The notes: generated by a model from the sequence alone, not told the origin. DNA of 35,788 nt from Chloroflexota bacterium (GCA_026706395.1 JAPOYU010000099.1:9177-44964); one strand, 5' to 3'. Positions 25,379 through 33,084 are shown, counted from the first letter of the stretch. Translations and numbers: made by a program.

Positions 25379-25795
25379 ATGAGTGACATCAACCTGAATC
25401 ACCTCGCCATCGTCGTCGATGACCTCGACGCCGCGCTGCGCTTCTGGCGTGAGGGCATCGGCTTGACCGGCGGCGACGTACAATCCGTGCCCGCCGAAGC
25501 CGTTGATATCGCCTTCCTCGAACTCGGCGCTGCCCATATTGAGTTGGTGAAACCGACATCGTCCGATAGCGGCGTGGCAAAATACCTGGTGAAGCGCGGA
25601 CCCGGCCTGCACCATCTCTGCCTAGAAGTGCCGGATCTGGATGCTAAACTCGGTCAGTTGCGCGCTGCTGGCTATGAGCTGATCAACGACGAGCCGCGCG
25701 AACGCGGGGGACGGCGCTACGCCTTCGTCCATCCCAGAAGCACCGGCGGCGTCTTGCTTGAGCTTTACGAAGGCATTGACAAGTCCCGCGAATGA
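25379..25795 (+). CDS. mce: Methylmalonyl-CoA epimerase
   Basis: It interconverts (S)- and (R)-methylmalonyl-CoA, linking propionyl-CoA carboxylase to the mutase. The 138-residue vicinal-oxygen-chelate protein has two beta-alpha-beta-beta-beta modules. Candidate metal ligands are H8 (LNHLAIVVDDL), E55 (HIELV), H78 or H79 (GLHHLCLEV) and E128 (LLELYE), at the positions expected for the family. The gene is separated from both partner enzymes by several kilobases but completes their pathway. A reductase gene starts 11 nt after its stop and is probably co-transcribed. Confidence 0.93.
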   Translation: MSDINLNHLAIVVDDLDAALRFWREGIGLTGGDVQSVPAEAVDIAFLELGAAHIELVKPTSSDSGVAKYLVKRGPGLHHLCLEVPDLDAKLGQLRAAGYELINDEPRERGGRRYAFVHPRSTGGVLLELYEGIDKSRE

Positions 25796-25806
25796 AGGAG
25801 CATCTC

Positions 25807-26373
25807 ATGAGAAAACTCATCGTCTACAACCGTCTCTCGCTTGATGGCTGTTTCGCCGGACCCAATGGCGAGATTGACTGGTTCATGCACGACCCCGAAG
25901 TCGACAAGATCGCGCATGAGGTCTACAAGGCCGATACCCTCATCTTCGGCCGCGTGACCTATCAGCTTTTCGAATATTTCTGGGCGCCATTCGCCGCTGA
26001 TGAGGATGCCGATCCCGCCGCCCGGGCGATGGCCCTCGAACTGGAATCGCTGGAAAAAGTCGTCGCCTCGCGCAGCTTGAGCGAACTCACCTGGGCGAAC
26101 AGCCGCCTGCTCGAGGACGACCTCATCGCCGAGACGCAGCGCATGAAAGCGAGCGCCGGCGGCGCTATCGCCATCTTCGGCAGCGGTAGCCTCGTCGACC
26201 AACTCACCGCCGCTGAGCTCATCGACGAATACCTCCTCATTATCACACCCGTCATTTGCGGCGCCGGCAAACGCTGCTTCGATAGCGCCAATTTGACCCG
26301 CCTGCGCTTGCTGCGATCCTGGAACTTCGACTCCGGCAACGTCCTCCTGCACTACGAGAGCCTGCCGCGCTAG
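25807..26373 (+). CDS. Dihydrofolate reductase / RibD-C-like reductase
   Basis: An NAD(P)H-dependent reductase-like protein of the DHFR/RibD C-terminal fold, 188 residues. The start is the ATG at 25807 (MRKLIVYNRLSLDGCFAGPNGEIDWF) because GAAGGAG lies 5-11 nt upstream. An ATG five codons earlier overlaps the epimerase stop region. Family marks are the SLDG-FAGPNGEIDW opening, DTLIFGRVTYQLFEYFW, GAIAIFGSGSLVDQL (nucleotide-binding loop) and the closing segment. These stand-alone proteins are usually annotated as dihydrofolate reductase family without proven substrate. It is likely an operon with mce. Confidence 0.85.
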   Translation: MRKLIVYNRLSLDGCFAGPNGEIDWFMHDPEVDKIAHEVYKADTLIFGRVTYQLFEYFWAPFAADEDADPAARAMALELESLEKVVASRSLSELTWANSRLLEDDLIAETQRMKASAGGAIAIFGSGSLVDQLTAAELIDEYLLIITPVICGAGKRCFDSANLTRLRLLRSWNFDSGNVLLHYESLPR

Positions 26374-26446
26374 GTCGGCGCAGAAAGCTGAAAACCGTTC
26401 CGCACATTCAGCGCAAGCCGTAAGAAAGCTAGTCCAGTTCGCGTCA

Positions 26447-26462
26447 ATACCTATAGGGGTAT
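26447..26462. promoter_or_regulatory. CsoR-type copper operator
   Basis: ATACCTATAGGGGTAT is a near-palindrome with ATACC and GGGTAT half-sites separated by an AT-containing centre, similar in form to known copper-responsive CsoR operators. It lies 20 nt upstream of csoR, overlapping the region where the promoter must be. Binding by the adjacent CsoR would give autoregulation. Confidence 0.55.
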
Positions 26463-26482
26463 ATGTATTCAGGAGTCAGCAG

Positions 26483-26782
26483 ATGGCATCTCAAATGATA
26501 CAGTTGGCGCAGGCTGAACGGCAGCGCTTCAACCGCAAGACCATCAATCGCATACGGCGCATCCAGGGACAACTGACCGCGCTGGAAGATATGATCGCGG
26601 CCGACGCCGGCAGTTGCGAAGAGCGCGTCCTGCGCGCCCGCACCATCGAAAAAGGCATGACCAGTCTGATCAACCATCTCTTCGACTGCTACATCGAAAA
26701 CTCGCTCCAAGCCGAGATGACCGACGACCCGGCCCGCGCCGCCTCCGACTTGCAAAAGATTCTCAAGCTGGTCAACAGTTAG
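26483..26782 (+). CDS. csoR: CsoR/RcnR/FrmR family metal-sensing repressor
   Basis: A 99-residue all-helical repressor that releases its operator on binding Cu(I) (CsoR) or other effectors in related branches. The signature NRIRRIQGQLTALEDMI of helix 1 is clear. An AGGAG ribosome site lies 7 nt before the ATG. Candidate ligands are C45, H65 and C69. C45 is in the family's first Cys position. The H65/C69 pair has the same i,i+4 spacing as CsoR His/Cys, but it is 20 residues after C45 rather than the usual 25. The metal-site geometry is therefore unusual, or C69 alone replaces the family His. The adjacent operator and copA point to copper sensing. Confidence 0.85.
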   Translation: MASQMIQLAQAERQRFNRKTINRIRRIQGQLTALEDMIAADAGSCEERVLRARTIEKGMTSLINHLFDCYIENSLQAEMTDDPARAASDLQKILKLVNS

Positions 26783-26797
26783 ACGGAGACGCCAACC

Positions 26798-29242
26798 ATG
26801 ACAACAAAACAGATCACACTGCCGGTCACCGGCATGACCTGCGCCATGTGCGTCAAAAATGTCGAGCGCAGCCTCAAGCGCGCTGACGGCGTCGCTGAAG
26901 TCAATGTCAATCTCGCCACCGAAAAGGCCAATGTTCAGTACGACAGCGACAAGCTCGAAGCGTCCGACTTGGTCCTCCAAGTGGAACAGGCGGGCTACGG
27001 CGTCGCCGCCGCTACTATCGATTTGCCGATCACCGGCATGACCTGCGCCATGTGCCAGAAGAACGTATCCCGCGCACTTATCAAAGCCGACGGCGTCATC
27101 AGCGCCAATGTCAATCTCGCCAGCGAAAAGGCGAACGTGTCTTATCTGCCCGGTACGACGCGCCGCCGCGATCTGGTCGACGCCGTCGAGCGCGCCGGCT
27201 ATGGCGTCATCGACACATCCGACTCGCATGCGCCCGAAGACCACGAAGCGGCCGTCCGCCAAGCCGAAATCGACCGCCAAGCCCGCCTGGTCAAAATCGG
27301 CGCTATATTCACCATCCCGCTGACCGTCCTCAGCATGGCGCGGCACTTCTTGCACCAGATCCCTTTCCTGATGGACAACTTCGCTTTCCTGGCGGACGAC
27401 ATCTGGCTCTTCATCTTCGGCGCGCTGGCCACGCCCGTCATGCTGCTGCTGGGTCGGCAATTCATCAGCGGCGGCGGCCGATCAATGCACCACGGCCACG
27501 CCAATATGGATGTGCTGGTGGCGATGGGCTCCATCGCCGCTTATGTCTACGGCATCATCGTCCTGCTGGGCATCGTCTTCGGCTTCAGCGATGTGGTCGG
27601 CAAATCCGACTATTTCGAATCGACCGCCGTCATTCTCACGCTGGTCACGCTGGGCAAATTGCTGGAAGCGCGAGCCAAGGGCCGCACCAGCGACGCCATC
27701 AAGAAGCTGATGAGCCTGGCGCCGAAAACAGCCACGCTCCTCAGCGATGGCAAAGAGAAGGCCATCCCCATCGATGAAGTCGCGCCGGGCGATCTGCTGC
27801 TGGTCAAGCCGGGCGAACGCATCCCGGTCGACGCCATCGTGACCGACGGGCGCTCCGCCGTCGACGAATCCATGCTCACCGGCGAAAGCCTGCCGGTGGA
27901 CAAATCGGCCGCCGCCGAAGTCTACGGCGGGACCATCAACCAGCAGGGCCGGCTGGTCATTGAAGCGCAGCGCGTCGGCCGCGACACCGTCCTCGCCCAA
28001 ATCATCCGCCTGGTGGAAGCGGCCCAAGGCAGCAAGGCGCCGATTCAAGCGATTGCCGACCGCGTCTCCGCCTATTTCGTGCCACTCGTCATCGTCCTGG
28101 CGCTGCTCACGCTTCTAGGCTGGCTGACCATCGGCGGCGCGGACTTGCCGACGGCCATCCTCAACATGATCGCCGTGCTGGTCATCGCCTGCCCCTGCGC
28201 CCTCGGTCTGGCCACGCCCACCGCCATCATGGTCGGTACGGGCCGCGGCGCCGAAGCCGGCATCCTCTTCCGCAGCAGCGAAGCCCTTGAGCGCGCCGCC
28301 TCGCTGACGACCGTCCTGCTGGACAAAACCGGCACGGTCACCCAAGGCAAACCCAGCGTGACCGAGCTCCTGGCAGCGCCCGACTTCGACCAGCACAGCC
28401 TGCTCCAATTCAGCGCCTCCGCCGAAAGCAGCAGCGAACATCCGCTCGCCTCAGCAGTAGTGAATGCCGCCAAAGCCCGCGGCATCAACCTGCTGCCTGT
28501 CGACGCCTTCGAGGCGCACCCGGGACGCGGCATCAGCGCGACAGTCGCCGACCGCGCCGTTCTCATCGGCAGCCCAAGCTTCATGCGCCAGCGCAACATC
28601 GACCTCAGCCCCCTCGCAGACGACATTGTCCGCCTGCAAAACCGCGGCAACACCGTCGTCCTGCTCGCCCTGGATAACACCCTGGCCGGCGCAATCGCCA
28701 TCGGCGACCAACTCAAACCGGGGTCGGCCGCTGCCATCAAATCACTGGGTGAGCGCGGCTTTGACGTCACGATGATCACCGGCGACAATCAAGGTACCGC
28801 CGACGCCATCGCCCGCGAAGTCGGCATCACCCGCGTCCTGGCCGAAGTCCTGCCGGCCGATAAAGCCGGCGCGGTCGCGCAACTCCAGCGGGAAGGCGCG
28901 CGCGTCGCCATGGTCGGCGATGGCATCAATGACGCCCCGGCGCTGGCCCAAGCGGATATCGGCTTCGCTATCGGCGGCGGTACTGACATCGCCATCGAAG
29001 CGGCTGATGTCACCCTCGTCCGCGGCGACCTGAACGCGGTGACGGGTGCCATCACCCTGAGCCGCGCCACCCTGCGCGCGATCCACCAGAATCTCTTCTG
29101 GGCTTTCATCTACAACATCGTGCTGATCCCCGTCGCCATGCTGGGCGGCCTGATACCCATGTTCGCCGCCGCCGCGATGGCTTTCTCATCCGTCTTCGTG
29201 GTGACCAACTCGCTGCGCTTGCGTGGGAAGCGGATTTACTAG
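26798..29242 (+). CDS. copA: P1B-type Cu(I)-exporting ATPase CopA
   Basis: It pumps cytoplasmic Cu(I) across the membrane. Two N-terminal HMA metal-binding domains each carry GMTCAMC (C15/C18 and C83/C86). Eight membrane segments follow. The transmembrane metal site is C465-P-C467 in IACPCALGLATP. The phosphorylation site is D509 in DKTGT. The actuator TGES, nucleotide-domain SSEHPLA and hinge GDGINDAPALAQADIG are present. The 814 residues are normal for a two-HMA form. It follows csoR by 15 nt with a GGAGAC ribosome site, so the repressor and pump share one transcript. A diverged 3' fragment of a second copA lies 130 nt downstream. Confidence 0.97.
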   Translation: MTTKQITLPVTGMTCAMCVKNVERSLKRADGVAEVNVNLATEKANVQYDSDKLEASDLVLQVEQAGYGVAAATIDLPITGMTCAMCQKNVSRALIKADGVISANVNLASEKANVSYLPGTTRRRDLVDAVERAGYGVIDTSDSHAPEDHEAAVRQAEIDRQARLVKIGAIFTIPLTVLSMARHFLHQIPFLMDNFAFLADDIWLFIFGALATPVMLLLGRQFISGGGRSMHHGHANMDVLVAMGSIAAYVYGIIVLLGIVFGFSDVVGKSDYFESTAVILTLVTLGKLLEARAKGRTSDAIKKLMSLAPKTATLLSDGKEKAIPIDEVAPGDLLLVKPGERIPVDAIVTDGRSAVDESMLTGESLPVDKSAAAEVYGGTINQQGRLVIEAQRVGRDTVLAQIIRLVEAAQGSKAPIQAIADRVSAYFVPLVIVLALLTLLGWLTIGGADLPTAILNMIAVLVIACPCALGLATPTAIMVGTGRGAEAGILFRSSEALERAASLTTVLLDKTGTVTQGKPSVTELLAAPDFDQHSLLQFSASAESSSEHPLASAVVNAAKARGINLLPVDAFEAHPGRGISATVADRAVLIGSPSFMRQRNIDLSPLADDIVRLQNRGNTVVLLALDNTLAGAIAIGDQLKPGSAAAIKSLGERGFDVTMITGDNQGTADAIAREVGITRVLAEVLPADKAGAVAQLQREGARVAMVGDGINDAPALAQADIGFAIGGGTDIAIEAADVTLVRGDLNAVTGAITLSRATLRAIHQNLFWAFIYNIVLIPVAMLGGLIPMFAAAAMAFSSVFVVTNSLRLRGKRIY

Positions 29243-29305
29243 CGGTACGCGGAAGTCCTCATCGAGCCGCCACTCCTGTTTGTACTAAGAATCGCATCAA
29301 CGAGT

Positions 29306-29370
29306 CACCCCTCCCTAATTTATTGGATGCCCGCCATAGAGATGGCGAGAAGGGGCCGGGGGAGGGGTTG
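29306..29370. repeat. Dispersed hairpin repeat (REP-like), copy C
   Basis: It keeps the core CCCGCCAT / AGAG / ATGGCG but the right arm continues agaagg instead of ggagagg. The right edge directly abuts the copA fragment, without a gap. This position makes it a candidate breakpoint. Confidence 0.75.
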
Positions 29371-29463
29371 GTGTTCGCCGCCGCCGCGATGGCTTTTTCG
29401 TCCGTGTTCGTGGTGAGTAATTCGCTGCGCTTGCGCGGAGTTCAACTTTCATTGCCAGCATAG
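29371..29463 (+). pseudogene. 3' fragment of a second, diverged copA gene
   Basis: Bases 29371-29439 match copA 29159-29227 at 60 of 69 positions by eye. They encode VFAAAAMAFSSVFVVSNSLRLRG against MFAAAAMAFSSVFVVTNSLRLRG. Six of the nine differences are at third codon positions, so this is not a fresh copy but the remnant of a gene that evolved under selection. After this point the frame continues with unrelated residues to a stop at 29463, overlapping the end of the macro-domain gene. The upstream part of this second copA is missing, cut at the hairpin repeat. Confidence 0.75.
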
Positions 29464-30371
29464 TATGCCAGCTTCGACTCGAGTCTCACAAGCTCGTCAA
29501 GAAAGTTAATATCGATGTCGAATTGCTCGACGTCGGGCGGATAGACGGCGATTGTGAGGCTTGTGCAAGGTGTTCTATCACGACAAGACTCCACAAACGT
29601 ACGCAGAATGTGCTGAACAATTTGTTCGCGTTTCATCGGCATTCTACCATGTTGTGAGCCAATAACCGGTACAACTATGTGACCAAATGTAGCGCGTGTT
29701 GAGAGGTATTTCCACAGCGACCTAAGTGATGACAATAGCTCGTCTTCTGTAGAACTAGCGCGACCATCCGGTGTAAGTTGGGTGTTTGCCAACATATAGA
29801 ATTGACGACCATCCTTCTTGATCGGTACGACAGTTCCCAATGGATACTTAGTTACAGTCAGCCCACTGCTCCATTTTTCACTAATAGTCTCGATTCGGGT
29901 GTTCTCTTCGGCGAGTACAGCATCTATTGCGCGCTGGAGGTCACAAGGTTTACCGGCGTAGTGCTTGCGAATTAGTGCCCCCTGGATACTTTGCGCATTT
30001 AACATCCGCCCGTTGATATCTGCTACAAAGTATAGATTAGTGGGAACGACAAGCGCTCCCTCTGTATGAAAAGCATCTACTAGGTGAATTGCTATGTTCA
30101 GGTCGCGGCCCTTTAGCCCGTACCTAAAAACGACTCTGGGACGAACATGCCAAATGGCGCATGCCAAACTGAGCACGACGACGAACGTGAAAGGGTTCGG
30201 CCTCTGCACGACGATGTAGTCCTCCACTTCTGGCAGGAAGAACGCCACCGCTTCAATCAGAAGCCAAATTAGTCCGAATACGCCGATTCCACGAGCGGCA
30301 AACTTCTGCCAGGAAAAATTACCTTTCCAGTGGTAAAGCGAGAAAAACGGATGAATCTTCCACTTACTCAC
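29442..30371 (-). CDS. thsA: Thoeris effector ThsA-like: two membrane helices plus macro domain (type II)
   Basis: A 309-residue protein with two N-terminal membrane helices (about residues 27-46 and 60-76) followed by a macro-like domain (about 88-290). Macro-domain marks are EGALVVPTNLYF, NAQSIQGALIRKHY, YPLGTVVPI, FYMLANTQL and FGHIVVPVIGSQHGRM. This matches the type II Thoeris effector. There a TIR partner senses phage and makes a nucleotide signal (histidine-ADP-ribose is reported for this type), which the macro domain binds, and the membrane part then damages the infected cell's membrane. It starts at GTG 30371-30369, overlapping the TIR gene stop as GTGA, so it is translationally coupled. 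Codon use is AT-richer than neighbours. Family assignment is by eye, but the pairing makes it strong. Confidence 0.82.
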   Translation of the reverse strand: MSKWKIHPFFSLYHWKGNFSWQKFAARGIGVFGLIWLLIEAVAFFLPEVEDYIVVQRPNPFTFVVVLSLACAIWHVRPRVVFRYGLKGRDLNIAIHLVDAFHTEGALVVPTNLYFVADINGRMLNAQSIQGALIRKHYAGKPCDLQRAIDAVLAEENTRIETISEKWSSGLTVTKYPLGTVVPIKKDGRQFYMLANTQLTPDGRASSTEDELLSSLRSLWKYLSTRATFGHIVVPVIGSQHGRMPMKREQIVQHILRTFVESCRDRTPCTSLTIAVYPPDVEQFDIDINFLDELVRLESKLAYYAGNES

Positions 30372-30871
30372 AATCCGAGCTTCTCATACGTCTCCTTAGT
30401 GTAGTAGAAGGGTCCAGTCCGTTCTTCCTTGCGATACTTTCGATGGCTATCTATCCAATTGTCGATGGCGTACTCAATGATTTTCTGGTGGTAGCTTACG
30501 TGAATTGCGAGCTCGTCGCGCATAATCGCGGGACATAGATCCTTGTCGATCTTCCGTTTCTTGTTCAAGTTGACCACGACAACAGGGATATCAAGGTCCA
30601 GAGCCTGCTCTTGCTCCCAGCGAACAAACTTGTGCAGATTCTTCGTGTTTTCGCCAACAAGTAGCATGAACAGCTTAGTGTTTTTCAGACGTTCTTTTAG
30701 CTTCCGCTTTATGGTCGCTTCGCTGCTGGTCGGCAGCAAATTGTTTAAATCATGCGCGTCGTAGAAGTTGAAAGATACGTTGTCGCTTGCTTTCCATGCC
30801 TGCATCATTCGATAATGGATGATGTCGTTGTCCGCGTCAAAAGCGACGTAAGTCTTGTTGCGGTATGCCAT
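30368..30871 (-). CDS. thsB: Thoeris sensor ThsB-like TIR-domain protein
   Basis: A 167-residue single-domain TIR protein of the ThsB (DUF1863) type. It opens KTYVAFDADNDIIHYRMMQAW. A middle DAHDLN loop, IKRKLKERLKNTKLFMLLVGENTK and VRWEQEQALDLDIPVVVVNLN follow. E86 or E88 in RWEQE lies where TIR NADases carry the catalytic glutamate. Its role in Thoeris is to sense infection and convert NAD+ into a signalling nucleotide for the macro-domain partner. An AAGGGAG ribosome site lies 8 nt before the ATG. It is the first gene of the pair, with ThsA overlapping by 4 nt. It is clearly AT-richer than flanking genes, consistent with transfer as a defence cassette. Confidence 0.85.
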   Translation of the reverse strand: MAYRNKTYVAFDADNDIIHYRMMQAWKASDNVSFNFYDAHDLNNLLPTSSEATIKRKLKERLKNTKLFMLLVGENTKNLHKFVRWEQEQALDLDIPVVVVNLNKKRKIDKDLCPAIMRDELAIHVSYHQKIIEYAIDNWIDSHRKYRKEERTGPFYYTKETYEKLGL

Positions 30872-30963
30872 GTGACTTGCTCCCTTAGGTGGTGATGTGA
30901 GTAAGATATCGTGAAAATAATTCTAAAGGTGGAGGACATTTTGCGCTGAGAATAAGTCTTAAT

Positions 30964-30969
30964 ATTATA
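30964..30969 (-). promoter_or_regulatory. Candidate -10 box for the thsB-thsA operon
   Basis: A perfect TATAAT on the minus strand lies about 95 nt upstream of the thsB ATG within AT-rich sequence. No -35 of good quality is found at 16-18 nt, so the call is weak. Confidence 0.35.
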
Positions 30970-31200
30970 TAAGAGCTTTTGGCATTACTGACGTACGGCC
31001 TCTATTCTGCGGTTCAATCTTTAGAATCCGCGACCATCCATTCACCCCGCCACACCCGACCCATGATAACCTGTCCCCGTACCGCCGCTTAACAATCCCA
31101 TAACCCGCGCCGCCAAAGGGGGAGTACCCCCCCGCCTCTATCCATACCGTGTCTATACACTACGCCAAATCATGGGGGCAATCCGGGGGAATCGAGGCGA

Positions 31201-31235
31201 ACTCTGTGCCCTCGGTGACCTCGGTAGTGAAAATT
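31201..31235 (+). repeat. Dispersed CTCTGTG-type heptad repeat, copy 4
   Basis: actctgtgccctcggtgacc followed by tcggtagtgaaaatt lies about 50 nt upstream of the amidase start, in the same orientation as the gene. It is the ctcggtg variant, like copy 3. Confidence 0.55.
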
Positions 31236-31282
31236 CCTGTGGTACACTCCCCCGAAACCCACAGCCCCCGAGGAAGCCGCCC

Positions 31283-32932
31283 ATGCCCGAATCTCAACCC
31301 GCCATCACCGCCGAGCAAATCGCCGCCGCCGAAACCCTGCTCGCCCTCGACTTCAGTCCCGCCCAGCGCGAGCAGATGCTCGAGATTGTCAATGGGCGCC
31401 GCGAGCAATATGGTCTCATCCGCGCCGCGGAGCTCGACAATAGCGTGCCGCTTTCGCTCAACTTCAACGTGAATGCCGCCGATCCCGCGCCCGCCGCCGT
31501 CCCGCGCGCCTATGCGATGAGTCCTCAGCCGCAGGTGACGCGCCCGGCCGATCTCGAAGAAGCCGCTTTCTTGCCCGTGCCCCAGCTCGCCGAGCTCATG
31601 CGCAGTCGCCAGGTCACTTCGCGCGAGCTGACCGAGATGTACTTGAATCGGCTCAAGCGCTACGATCCCGCCCTGGAGTGCGTCGCCGCTTACACCGAGG
31701 AACTCGCTTACGAGCAGGCGGCGCGCGCCGATGACGAGATCGCCCGCGGGCTCTATCGCGGTCCGCTGCATGGGGTGCCCTGGGGCGCCAAGGACCTGCT
31801 GGCGACGCGCGGCTATCCGACGCAGTGGGGCGCAGCGCCCTACGAGGGGCAAGTGCTTGATGTTGAGGCGACGGTCGTGCAGCGGCTGGAAGCGGCCGGC
31901 GCCGTACTCATCGCCAAGCTGACTTTGGGCGCGCTCGCCAATGGCGATGTCTGGTACGGCGGCACGACCAAGAATCCCTGGGATACCAGTGAGGGCAGCA
32001 GCGGCTCATCGGCTGGACCGGGCGCCGCCACCGCCGCCGGCTTGGTCGGCTTCTCCATCGGCAGCGAGACGATGGGCTCGATCGTCTCGCCATCGACCCG
32101 CTGCGGCGTCTCCGGCTTGCGGCCCACCTACGGGGGCGTCAGCCGCTACGGCGCGATGGCGCTCAGTTGGAGCATGGACAAGCTGGGTCCCATGTGCCGC
32201 TCGGTGGAGGACTGCGCGCTGGTTTTCAGCGCCATCTATGGTCCCGATGGCAGGGACATGACGATCAGCCCCGCGCCCTTCACCTGGGATCCGGCGCTCG
32301 ATCCGCATGGTCTGCGCATCGGCTACGTCGCCAGCGCCTTTGAAGCGGCCCACGCCGGCGAAACGGACGCCCATCACCGGCCCGAGGGCGAAGAGCTGGA
32401 GCGCGTCAACCAGGTCAACAGCGCCGCCGTCCTCAATGTGATGCGCGCGCAGGGCTTCGAGTTGAAATCGATCGAGCTGCCGGCGACTGAAATCAGCGGG
32501 CTCTGGATGATACTGGCGGCTGAAGCCGCGGCTGCCTTCGACCAAATCACGCGCGATGGCTCGGTCGATAGTATGAAGCGCCAGGATGACAGCGCTTGGC
32601 CCAACGTTTTCCGCGCCGCCCGCTTCATCCCGGCGGTCGAGTACATCAACGCCAATCGCGTCCGCGCCCAGCTGATGCGCGATATGGCGCAGCTGATGGC
32701 GGATGTCGATGTCTTCATCTCTCCGAGCTATGGCGGCACTACGCTGCAGATCACCAATTTCACTGGGCACCCGACTGTAGTCGTCCCCAATGGCTTCACG
32801 GACAGAGGCACGCCCACCAGCATCACTTTCGTCGGCGGCTTGTACAAGGAGGCCGAGACCCTCGCCGTCGCCAAAGCCTACCAGGACGGGGCAGACTGGC
32901 ATCGTCAATATCCCGACTTGGATGCCCTCTAA
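31283..32932 (+). CDS. Amidase signature (AS) family hydrolase
   Basis: A 549-residue Ser-cisSer-Lys hydrolase of the amidase signature family, which includes GatA, fatty-acid and nicotinamidase-like amidases. The start is ATG 31283 (MPESQPAITAEQ) with GAGGAAG just upstream. The longer open frame reads through a repeat and is not coding. Catalytic residues are Lys170 in GAKDLL, the cis-serine at S239 or S240 in EGSSGSSAGPG, and the nucleophile Ser266 in ETMGSIVSP. The usual GGSSGG and GGSIR are altered to GSSGSS and MGSIV, but all three catalytic residues are present. It carries an additional 110-residue N-terminal helical region. No GatB or GatC genes adjoin it, so a role in Glu-tRNA amidation is unlikely. 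The substrate is unknown. Confidence 0.9.
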   Translation: MPESQPAITAEQIAAAETLLALDFSPAQREQMLEIVNGRREQYGLIRAAELDNSVPLSLNFNVNAADPAPAAVPRAYAMSPQPQVTRPADLEEAAFLPVPQLAELMRSRQVTSRELTEMYLNRLKRYDPALECVAAYTEELAYEQAARADDEIARGLYRGPLHGVPWGAKDLLATRGYPTQWGAAPYEGQVLDVEATVVQRLEAAGAVLIAKLTLGALANGDVWYGGTTKNPWDTSEGSSGSSAGPGAATAAGLVGFSIGSETMGSIVSPSTRCGVSGLRPTYGGVSRYGAMALSWSMDKLGPMCRSVEDCALVFSAIYGPDGRDMTISPAPFTWDPALDPHGLRIGYVASAFEAAHAGETDAHHRPEGEELERVNQVNSAAVLNVMRAQGFELKSIELPATEISGLWMILAAEAAAAFDQITRDGSVDSMKRQDDSAWPNVFRAARFIPAVEYINANRVRAQLMRDMAQLMADVDVFISPSYGGTTLQITNFTGHPTVVVPNGFTDRGTPTSITFVGGLYKEAETLAVAKAYQDGADWHRQYPDLDAL

Positions 32933-33031
32933 TCGGGGACATGTAGGGACGACTGAACCGTGGTGTCTACGCGCGGCTGTGAGTCGCCCGCAAGGTGAGG
33001 AATTAAACGGCATTGATCGGCTCGTCCTTGC

Positions 33032-33078
33032 GCTCCCCCTCCCTGATGCTTCGGGGAGGGGGTCGGGGGGAGGGGTTG
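33032..33078. repeat. Partial hairpin repeat (REP-like), copy D
   Basis: Copy D shares the flanks of copies A-C (gctccccctccct on the left, ggggtcggggggagggg on the right). The central CCCGCCAT-AGAG-ATGGCGGG core is missing and replaced by a short gatgcttcgg. The flanks pair with each other as CTCCCC/GGGGAG. It lies between the convergent stops of the amidase and queG. Confidence 0.55.
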
Positions 33079-33084
33079 ACTCCC

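Larger units (their letters stand above)
30872..31282. other. Intergenic region upstream of the Thoeris pair and the amidase
   Basis: This is a 411-nt divergent gap. The part next to thsB (to about 31000) is AT-rich and holds the candidate Thoeris promoter. The part from about 31020 is GC-rich and carries heptad repeat copy 4 (31201-31235) before the amidase. I see no gene or RNA in it. The composition change near 31000-31020 probably marks the right edge of the acquired module. Confidence 0.55.

Noticed and set aside
26444..27460. 338-residue minus-strand frame over csoR and the copA start
   Set aside because: It is an antisense frame. csoR and copA are clear on the plus strand.
31110..31135. 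Small hairpin GGGGG-AGTA-CCCCC upstream of the amidase
   Set aside because: The stem is only about five pairs with no T-run or partner sequence, which is too weak for a terminator or riboswitch call.
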